A stretch of DNA of 35,155 nt from Viridothelium virens. Lineage: Eukaryota > Ascomycota > Dothideomycetes > Trypetheliales > Trypetheliaceae. The DNA lies in NCBI GenBank assembly GCA_010094025.1, contig ML991897.1:1-35155 (forward strand), written 5' to 3'. Below, piece after piece: positions 21,960 through 30,603 of this stretch; the first letter of the stretch is position 1, and every line of letters begins with the position of its first letter. A program made the position numbers and the translations under genes. The notes beneath the pieces were generated by a model, which ran no database searches, was not told where the DNA came from, and saw only the letters and a program-made list of their open reading frames with translations.

Positions 21960-23942
21960 ATGATGAGCCAGGTCAAGGCCTTGTGCCTGGCAGCTGTCTT
22001 GGCAGCAGGAGTGCACAGCAGACCTATGGGTAACGTCCCTTTGGGCTCGTCCTTTGGTATGCCTGGAACCAATGCAACATATGACTATGTTCTCGTCGGT
22101 GGTGGGACTGCAGGCCTTACTGTAGCGAGCCGGCTAGTCGAGCAGGGCGCCGGGAGTGTTGCTGTCATCGAAGCTGGAACCTTTTATGAGCTCACCAACT
22201 CAAACGATAGCGAAGTGCCCTCCAATGCTCCCGCTTGGGCAGGAAACTCAGCCACAGACTGGCAGCCCCTAGCTGACTGGGGATACATGACGACACCTCA
22301 AGCTGTAAGTAGGAAAATGGAACATTGTCTTTCCTGAACTCGTCTAACCGCTTGTGCAGGGAGCAAGTAACAACTCATTGCACTATCCTCGAGGTAAAAT
22401 GCTGGGCGGATGCAGCGGCCGGAATTTCTTGATTTATCACCGCTCCACTGTCGGCTCTTTCCAGAGATGGGCTGACCAGGTTGGCGACGATAGTTACACA
22501 TTTGAGAACCTTCTTCCTTGGTTTGAGAAGAGTGTCAACTTTACTCCGCCAAACAACGATCTCCGGCTCAAAAATGCAACCCCGTCATACTCAACCACTT
22601 CTCTCGGGTCTTCGAATGGAACGCTTGGTGTCACATTCCCCAGTTGGGCCTAAGCATTCCCCTCGTGGGCTACGAAGGCCCTCTCGCAGATGGGTATCTC
22701 TCTTCGAACAGAGGGATTCCTAAACGGCGGTCTTCTCGGACAAGCATACGCCATGTTTACCCAAGATAGGACGACCATGTTTCGGTCATCTTCGGAAACA
22801 GCATTTCTCCAAAAAAGCCTTGGCGACCCGAATTACTACGTCTATCCACTGACGCAGGCCAAGAAGGTGCTATTCGACGAGACAAAGACAGCCACCGGCG
22901 TTCTGGTGGATTCTGGCGGTTTTCTGTACACTCTGTCCGCACGCAAAGAAGTCATCATGGCCGCAGGCTTCATCGGATCACCGCAGGTACTCCAGGCATC
23001 GGGGGTAGGGCCAGCGCAGCTCTTGCAATCTCTCAACATTCCCGTCGTAGCCGATCTACCAGGCATCGGGCAAGGTATGCAAGACCACATCGTCTTCGGC
23101 ATCTCGCAGGGCATCAACGCCATCACAGCCTCCAACTTAGGCGACCCAACCTTCCAGAACGAACAACGCCAACTCTTTGACAAGAACGCCACCGGCCTGC
23201 TCACCAGCGTGGCAGCAGACCTAGTCGCCTGGGAAAAGCTCCCCAACTCGACCCGCACCGGCTTCAGCAACGACACCCTCAGCTACCTCGCCACGTACCC
23301 CCAGGACTGGCCCGAGGTCGAGTACGTCGCCTTCTCCGCGTACTTCGGCAACGGCAAGACCATCACGGGCGAAGACCCTCAGGACGGCACGCCGTACGGC
23401 ACCATGGGCGTCGCGCTGCACACGCCGCGCTCGCGCGCCTCTGTCAACATCACCTCAGCCGACACCTCCGTTGCGCCGTTACTCGACCCGGGCTGGCTGA
23501 CGGAGCAAGCGGACGTTGACGTCGTTGTCGGCGGATTCAAGCGCGCGCGCCAGTTCTGGGCCCAGAGCGCGCTGAGCAACTTCACTGTCGGGCTGGAGCG
23601 GTACCCTGGGCGCGCGGTTGCGACTGATGAGCAGATTGCGGAGTCGATCCGGAATAGTTTCCAGACGGAGTATCATGGCTCGTGTACGTGTGCGATGGGT
23701 AAGCCCGATGATCCTAACGCGGTGGTTGATACGAAGGGGAGGGTGTATGGCGTTAAGAGGGTGAGGGTGGTGGATACGGCTGCGTTTCCTTTGTTGCCGC
23801 CTGGTCACCCGCAGTCGATCGTGTGTAAGTACATCTCTTGCCTTGTTGATGAGAACGAAAGGCCGCCAAATACTAACGCGATACCGAAACAGATGCCTTG
23901 GCTGAGAAACTCGCTTGCGACATCTCTGGTAACTGTCCTTAA
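21960..23942 (+). CDS. Secreted GMC oxidoreductase with one in-frame stop
   Basis: FAD-dependent glucose-methanol-choline oxidoreductase (alcohol or sugar dehydrogenase/oxidase type), 619 codons. Exons are 21960-22304, 22360-23824 and 23893-23942; introns 22305-22359 (GTAAGT..GCAG) and 23825-23892 (GTAAGT..ACAG). Landmarks: a signal peptide in the first 20 residues, the FAD motif YDYVLVGGGTAGLTVASRL, the GMC signature around PRGKMLGGCSGRNFLIYHRS, GSPQVLQASGVGP, the catalytic His in YHGSCTCAMG and the second His in GHPQS. The C-terminus YALAEKLACDI is normal. Codon 213 (22651-22653) is TAA where family and frame suggest Gln, CAA; coding continues in the same frame on both sides. A CAA-to-TAA change is the CpA-to-TpA type produced by RIP. 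It could be a recent null allele, readthrough or an error. Relatives include metabolite-cluster dehydrogenases; the substrate is unknown. Confidence 0.85.
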
Positions 23943-24639
23943 GAGTCGAGCTGGCTCAAGTTTCGTGTAGGATCCAATCCTTTGTAGGACTTTCGTTAAG
24001 TATAATCCCCTTCTCTTCTCTTCTCTTCTGCATTTCTGTAATTGTAGGGCATCTTGAGTGGAGTTATTTTAGGCCTTTGGAATCGTTGGAATCTGGGCTT
24101 CTGGTGTATGTTAGAGTGTAACAGAGTATGAGGCAACTCATTTCTTCTCATGAAGGCTTTTATTCTCATAGACGGGAGTGTGAGCGACCTACGTGACTTA
24201 GTTATAAACCTCAGCATGCTCGAGGCGCTGCTCTCGGCTTTTACGTACAGAAAACAGTTTCCGAGCTGCATAAGTCTCATGTGCCATTGGACAGGAAAAC
24301 ATAACCTGCATGATCCACAACTCTGATTGAAGTAGGTACTGTCGCAAGTATATCTTGCTGATACTGCAAGTAAGCTTCAGACATACCCAATACAAAGCCG
24401 TGGGTCGATTGCGGTCAGCCGGAAAGTGGCTTATCACAATTACAATGGAAGGATCATGAGATGAGAGACTCTATCACGTGACAACCCACTGTTCCTCTTA
24501 TCAGCTCGCCTCCACCCACCTAGATAGCGGAATTTTGCACAGCAATTTTAGCCTCAGCGGAGCGGATCATACAAAGGAAAAACTCGATTGATTTGACCTA
24601 CTACGGTACCAGGCATAAGTTTTGTTAGCGTCGGCTTGA
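23943..24639. other. Intergenic, GMC 3' flank
   Basis: A short CTTCT pentamer tract lies at about 24010-24030. No gene is recognised. The right end borders the AT-rich transposon relic. Confidence 0.4.
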
Positions 24640-24642
24640 CGC

Positions 24643-26040
24643 CACGCTCAGGGGTCCCTTGTCGTCTCATATATTACAGTATTACCATTTAGTATGGCCT
24701 CTATCTGCATTAATTACATCCTTACCGCGTTGCTGCATTGAATTAATCAAGTCCTTTAGCTTCCAGTCTTTAATAGACTCCCACGCCTCTTTAACAGCCT
24801 CTCTTAGCCTATTATATAATAACTATGTATTACCCTATTTATTTGCAATATAATCCTTTATCTAATTTTATATTATCTTAATTAGATTAAGATCTGGCAA
24901 GAAGGCAGGCTAAAAAATAGGTATAATACCTTGCTTAGCAAGATCTGCTTAAGTATTACCTGCAGCATAATTAGGCGCGCTATCCTGCATAAGCTGTAAC
25001 TTAGGATTTATTCTTACCCAGCTGTAAATAATAAGAATAACGCGTTTATAATAGCTTTTTTAATTAATTAAGCCCCTTTTTTTTTTCTAAAATAAATAAG
25101 GCCCCTTTATTATTTTATTAAAGCTGCTTTAGAATATTTATCCCCTCTATTTTTATATCTTATTAATAAGATATGTATTATTTAGCTCTTCACCTATTCT
25201 TTTTAGTCTAGTTATCTTAATATTTAACAGAATTATGCCTTCTGGTTATCCCTATTAAAAATTATTATAGGTTATTTCTGTCTTATAAACTTAGATATTA
25301 TGTTGTAATAAGTAATTAAATTCCTTATAGGCAAGTTAATTCATTAAATTATAATAAATAAAAAGTAAATAAATATAATAATAAAATTATAGAATGGATT
25401 GATTAATTTGTTTAATTATAGGGGTTTACTAAGATAACACTACCTCTTAGCTAAGCAATAATTAAATAGCTTCCCAGACTAAGTAACTGCTACATCCTTT
25501 CTTATCTTATATACACCTTTTAAGTTAGTAATTAGATATAATTAAGTCCTTAAAAGCTTCCTATGCAATACAGTAGAGTAAATAATAATATTTTTTAATC
25601 TTTATATTTTACGCAATAAGTAGATTAATAAAGCCTCTTTACAGTGTACAACTCCGCGCTTATTATTATGGTATAACTACAGTTTTAAGTAGCCTCTGCA
25701 AGACCCAGGCTTATAACTTATTAAATTAGATAGCTTTAAGTAGGCATTTACTGCAGGCATAGTAAAAGGTGGGCATTTAGGAGGATTACTAGGATCCTAA
25801 CTATAAATAGAACTACCAACTAAATTGCTGCTGCCAAAGTGCTAACTAAAACCAATATATTAATAAATATAAATAAAGGATTCCTTAAGGACAGAATCTT
25901 AGGGATAAACATAAAGTTATTGGGGCTATCCCGCCAGCCACTTAGAGTGCTTAGTTTGTAGACATGTTGAATGTCCAGTTCTATCCGGGGTCCATATTGA
26001 CCTTCTGAACTGCATATTCTCAACAAATAGTAATATTATT
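24643..26040 (-). mobile_element. RIP-degraded Tc1/mariner transposon relic
   Basis: The minus strand from about 25060 down to 24689 reads as the C-terminal DDE domain of a Tc1/mariner-type transposase. A LQLMQDSAPNYAA block matches the family's LMQDNAPGHAA and contains the second catalytic Asp. A P.F.PDLNLIK block corresponds to WPAYSPDLNPIE, with the catalytic Glu now Lys. EAWESIKDW and a C-terminal GHTKW follow. The frame is broken by many TAA/TAG codons where the family has Gln or Trp, the signature of C-to-T and G-to-A decay. The N-terminal part (to about 25800 or beyond) is too eroded to align by eye. A possible left end is near AGGGGTCCCTTGTCG (24650). The whole block is extremely AT-rich compared with its neighbours. 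Confidence 0.75.
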
Positions 26041-26310
26041 TAATAAAAATAGTATTATTAATAATAATTATATATTATCATTTTTGCTTAATTTTACATA
26101 ATTTTACACAATTTTGCATAAATTTACATAATTTATATATTTTACTAATAATAATAATTGATAATACTATTTTTGTTAATAATAATAATAAAATAGTAAT
26201 AATAATAAAAATTTAAATTTCATTAGTAATAGTAAAAGTAATCATAAATAGTAATACTATTTAGTAGTTACTATTTACTAACAGTAATTACTAATTTACT
26301 ATTTCTTACA
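26041..26310. repeat. AT-rich inverted-repeat block
   Basis: Almost pure A/T sequence rich in TAATAATA. The segment AATAAAAATAGTATTATTA near 26043 recurs inverted near 26155-26210 as TAATACTATTTTTGTTAATA, giving a potential large hairpin. It adjoins the Tc1/mariner relic and may be a decayed foldback element or a transposon end. Confidence 0.5.
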
Positions 26311-26370
26311 ACACTGATGGTTTGAGATCAAGAAATTCGGGGATCGAATCCCTGCGAGATCTGATGTTTT
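26311..26370 (+). other. tRNA-like 3' fragment (T-arm)
   Basis: CGGGG, ATCGAAT, CCCTG (26338-26354) form a five-pair stem with a seven-base loop very like a tRNA T-arm, except that position 54 is A. It is followed by a seven-base acceptor-like CGAGATC and, a few bases on, a T-run that could end a Pol III transcript. The 5' half of a tRNA is absent; upstream is the AT-rich block. It is probably a relic or a SINE-like tail, not a working tRNA gene. Confidence 0.3.
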
Positions 26371-27379
26371 TGATTCTTTTCTTCTTTTTTTTAATAGTAA
26401 TTCTTCTGACTACCAAATAGCGCATACGTAGTCATACGGCCATCTACATAACAGTTGCGTTGAAGGAATCATCCTCCTCCGAGGTGGAGTTGTTTTCAAC
26501 GTCACCCGAGATATGGCCGCAGCACCGTGATCTGCTTCTAAGTATATCTACACTGTTGAGAACCTTATTCTACAGAGTATAGACACACACAGAAAAATAT
26601 TTACAAAATGTAGGAGTCTACCACGCGATCTCGCGGTACACATATCTATTTCGCTTCATTCCGTCCACATGCGCACACGGCTGCATGTGAGGAGCTGACT
26701 CCCTTCTACATAGTCGCTGGGCTGCAGCATCAACTAGGCCTTCGTGCTTCCTTCTCGGTCCTAATTTCAGAGCAGTGAATATGATCTCATTGATGAACAA
26801 ATATTTAGCTACAGGGATTTCGGAGGTGCGTGGCAGCACAGCTATCTACAGTCAGGTGCTCTGAGACACGTTCAAAGGGAGCCAACCACGAGATGCCGTG
26901 CTCGAAATGTTCGGAGAGCGTTGTAGTCGAATGTTGATTACGTGGAACCCAATTATAATCGGGCCTAAGCACGCAGCACTTCGGACTGAAAATAGACGGC
27001 GAACGCAGTTCATAGTGTGTGTCTATTGCAAACGGCAGGACTTCGACTTCTATCGTAGGAAAGTATAACCTCGAACAGCCAATTTCGCAACACAGTACTA
27101 GAATGATCTGGATGGCGTCAACGCGTACATAGAAGCTTCGGAACCAAAGGAATGGGTGGCGCCTGAACGAGGCATATTTGATTTGCTCGAGTATAACAAT
27201 CGGACCCTCTCAAGGCGCAAGGAGCGAGATTGCAGGTCTGTCGTCTTGTAGAGATTATTGTTATCATCATGATCTGATATCCTGATACGAAACTGCAGGG
27301 TGACCACAAATGACCAGCTGACTTGTGTAGTCAGCCTGTACTCCATCCACAATATCTCACCCCACGATCGTCTACGACT
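26371..27379. other. Intergenic, no gene seen
   Basis: No frame with family features occurs on either strand. The base composition returns to normal after about 26400. Confidence 0.4.
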
Positions 27380-29449
27380 CTACGAGTCCCGATCCAGCAT
27401 CGAGTGCAGCGGCGGAGGCGGATCTGGTGCTTCAGGCATTCGGTGGGGGTAGGGAGCTCGTTCACGTTCGAGAACCCTGTTATCGCAGTCGGACTCATCA
27501 GATTCCACAATACAAGGACTTGCTTGAGGTTCTTGATACCGTGGAAAATGTCGGTCGCTTTGGCCGCGCAGCGTTTCCTCTGATTGCTTGGATTCGTTTG
27601 CGTTCTGAGCAGGCATTTTTCGGCCTTTCCTTAAGATGGCTGGATTTGTGTGATGCCCACTCCCGCTTCTGCTGGTGAACCTAGTTGATAGTGAAGCATA
27701 TCCGGAATTCGTGGGTTCTTGGTCAGCTTCCGGAGAACCATATGCACCCCACGGATCATCAGAAGTCGGCTTACTGTCTTGTCCAAACCCTTCGGACTCT
27801 TGCAAAGTCTGCGTCGAGCCTGATGTGCGAAGGGGTAAGGGGTCGTCTTCTTGTGATCGATTACCGGCTGGCACTGCGTACTGATCGCAAAGCGCAGAAG
27901 CCAAAGCCGGAAAATCTTTGGGCTGTCGAGGAGCTTCCCTGTTAGAAGAGCTACCGGAAAATCCAATGTCCTTTGCAAACAGAGGGGAGTCTCGAGGAAG
28001 ACGATGTAGAAAATTTATCAATTCTTCGACTTTGTTTTGGAGAATTGCGTCGTTCCCAGCGTCATGCAATGGTCTAGACGTAACGTCGAGTCCGTGCGTA
28101 CTCGGTCCCAACGAGTGGTCCAGGCCACCCTCTCTTTGCCGTCCTTCGGATGACCCTTGCCCCGGTTGGTATATTCTGCTTTCTAAGAATCGCAAGTAAT
28201 GTTCTGACACGAGGCGCAGCTTTCCATGTCCCTCGATAGGCAGACCCACCTCTATCTGACGAGCAAGCGATGGCGCATCCTCTATTTCATAATCCGACCA
28301 TGGCCTCTGTGTCCTGGCTGGATCCCGTCTGGTTCCTAGGACTTCCAACTCCCTAGTCCGTTGCTGGTTCTTTTCACGCCGATTTGTTTCCAGTAGCGTT
28401 TCATCACGTTCCCGTTTCATTTCCGCCTCTTGCTCTTCAGCTTTTCTCTCGCGCTCCTCAGCCTTTTTCTCGCGCTCCGTAGCTTTTTTCTCGCGCTCCG
28501 TAGCTTTTCTCTCACGCTCAATAGCTTTTTTCTTGCTCTCCGCAATCTCTCTCTTGCGCTCCGCAGCTTCTTTCTTAGCCTTTTCCTCTATTTGCGCTTC
28601 CTGTTGTAATCTCTTCGAGTTTTTCAATTCCATCTGAAATTGATAGAAGTCGCGTTCCGGCAATGAGGGTCGTGGATTGGGAGATCGCTGTTGACGTCCG
28701 GAAACCGTCCTGTGGGGGAAATGCGGCGTGTGCTGGAAGTAGTATGGATTCCAATAGATCTCACGGGGATCGCGATAGTGATTTGGTGACGGATACGGTT
28801 GACCAATGGGCGGGTAGGGGGGCTGCGGATAAGTACTACCTTGATAGTAGGCTCTGCCCTCATGGTGCACTCTGGCTCCATCATATGGTCCAGCCTGGGG
28901 ATAGTATTTGGCTTGATGTGTGTCATACTCTCTTTGTGCGTGGTGGAGCTCGTCCCATTCAGGAGAGAATGGGTTGAATCGGTCGTCGACCTGTGGGCCT
29001 GGTATTTGCTGGGCGAAGGGTGGTGACGGTATTGGCGATGCATACGCGAAGTTATTATCTGGGTAACCATAATTATTCCCTATGATCTCGCCCCCGGGAC
29101 GAGGAGGCGGCCCAAGGCCATCGAATGCACGATGATGGCTGTGTGAGGCGAAACTTGATCTTGGAACGGAGGGGTTGTCCAGAGGAACCGGATACCTAGA
29201 GCTCGTAGGATCTTGAGATCTCGTGCTTGTTCGACGTTTTCCCCCGTTTGCGGGATGCTGCTTCGTTTTCTCAGCGTGCGGGGGGAAAAGTGAGGGCTGA
29301 GCGAACGACACGTCAGTCCAGACAGCGCTGCCTCGTGCTACAGCCGCGTCTGTCAGCTCTCCATTCTCTTCAGAATGAGTAATTTGAGCGTGACGAGATA
29401 GGAGAGGTTCCAGCGGGTCTTCCGTTCCATCTTGACCTTGTAGAGCCAT
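27380..29449 (-). CDS. Uncharacterised disordered protein with central coiled coil
   Basis: One long uninterrupted frame of 689 residues; I do not recognise the family. The first ~270 residues are low-complexity and rich in Pro, Tyr, His and Ser (for example QPPYPPIGQPYPSP). Residues about 272-370 form a strongly charged coiled coil with a seven-residue tandem repeat of the type A-TERE-KK, so the DNA at 28430-28560 shows a 21-bp period. A short ordered-looking segment follows (about 382-425, SDYEIEDAPSLARQIEVGLP and GKLRLVSEHYLRFLESRIY). The rest is Ser/Gln-rich and probably unstructured. There is no signal peptide or membrane helix. It is divergent from the ankyrin NLR at 30604. A scaffold role is possible but unsupported. 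Confidence 0.7.
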   Translation of the reverse strand: MALQGQDGTEDPLEPLLSRHAQITHSEENGELTDAAVARGSAVWTDVSFAQPSLFPPHAEKTKQHPANGGKRRTSTRSQDPTSSRYPVPLDNPSVPRSSFASHSHHRAFDGLGPPPRPGGEIIGNNYGYPDNNFAYASPIPSPPFAQQIPGPQVDDRFNPFSPEWDELHHAQREYDTHQAKYYPQAGPYDGARVHHEGRAYYQGSTYPQPPYPPIGQPYPSPNHYRDPREIYWNPYYFQHTPHFPHRTVSGRQQRSPNPRPSLPERDFYQFQMELKNSKRLQQEAQIEEKAKKEAAERKREIAESKKKAIERERKATEREKKATEREKKAEERERKAEEQEAEMKRERDETLLETNRREKNQQRTRELEVLGTRRDPARTQRPWSDYEIEDAPSLARQIEVGLPIEGHGKLRLVSEHYLRFLESRIYQPGQGSSEGRQREGGLDHSLGPSTHGLDVTSRPLHDAGNDAILQNKVEELINFLHRLPRDSPLFAKDIGFSGSSSNREAPRQPKDFPALASALCDQYAVPAGNRSQEDDPLPLRTSGSTQTLQESEGFGQDSKPTSDDPWGAYGSPEADQEPTNSGYASLSTRFTSRSGSGHHTNPAILRKGRKMPAQNANESKQSEETLRGQSDRHFPRYQEPQASPCIVESDESDCDNRVLERERAPYPHRMPEAPDPPPPLHSMLDRDS
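28430..28560 (-). repeat. 21-bp tandem repeat encoding coiled-coil heptads
   Basis: Successive units read (on the plus strand) variants of GCTTTTTTCTCGCGCTCCGTA at 21-bp spacing, at least five in a row. They translate on the minus strand to seven-residue heptads of the ERE-KKA type. Confidence 0.85.
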
Positions 29450-30603
29450 TGTGCAAGTAGCACTTTAGCGGAAATCCAGTAGGTAGGCTGGGCGCTCTTC
29501 TCATCAGATGTAGGACCTTAGAACTTCCAATCTTGTGCCTTACTAGTAACTAATAGGTAAAGATCTATCCGCATTGGTGTAGATCCTGTGGGTGAACGAA
29601 TAGGAGACATGAAAGGAGATCTCAAGTGGACTTCGACCACGATCTTGAAGTGATTCATGGACAAGGAGGGGAGGTGAGGTTGTTATACGCCTATCAGGAC
29701 TCGACCGAAGCCACTGTCAATGTGATCCGACTCCACATCAGTGCCTTTGGGTGATTCGAGAGTCGAGGCTAGGGACGTCTTCCTTGAACTCGAGAGGAAA
29801 TGTGCCCGGCAGCTGCATGACACGGAATCGCGAATTTCTCGCATCTAAAAAGCTCATTGGAAGACAGAACCGGTAATTGCTTTTCATGTCGTAAAGGGCT
29901 TCCTCTTTCATGCATGTGTTGGCGAGGTGAGAACAGATGATTACAGCAAGAACAGACGTTGGATTGGCTATCTAGTCATTTCCCCAATACGAATTCGCAA
30001 GATATGAACGATGCTTCTTTAGACTAGTAGTGTTGATCGACAACATTACTTGTTCTGAGGAAGTTCAAGAAATTGCGTTAGACAGAAAAAGCTTGAACTC
30101 AGCATCGTGCATGCGAGCACGACAAGAGTCTCCACTCCAATAGGATCCATCCGCTAATTTAGTTCCAAGGACTTATTTTGTGGCCAGCTGAAATAACCTA
30201 CGGTAGCCTGGAAGAGTCGCCGGATTCGGATGCATGCATGCATGCAGATCCTCCTGTAGTGCTATCACAAGGCTATGCTCTTGGAGAAAGGCAATCAATA
30301 TTTTGCCTAGTGAAGTCGCTTCGAACTGCTGTTGATATAAGGTCCCGCAGAATCCCGCTTTTGCTTTTGGTCTTCAAAACCGGCGAGGCTAGCTAGCACG
30401 ATGAACTGGGGAAACTTTGTATGATTTTTCACAAGAGTGTCGACTATCTTTTCACTTCCCACAGCTTCTGAGGACATTTGTTTTCTCTAATATTTCGACC
30501 TCTCACCATCTGAGATATACATCAGAAATGTGTGTCATCCGGAGGATAGTTGGCGTTCATAATAGCTTACACATGGTTCGCTTACAAGACCGTAGCTCGA
30601 GGA
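29450..30603. promoter_or_regulatory. Divergent intergenic region upstream of coiled-coil gene and NLR
   Basis: About 1.15 kb separates two divergent start codons. It includes a short (GCAT)n palindromic tract at about 30229-30244. No gene is supported. Confidence 0.4.
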
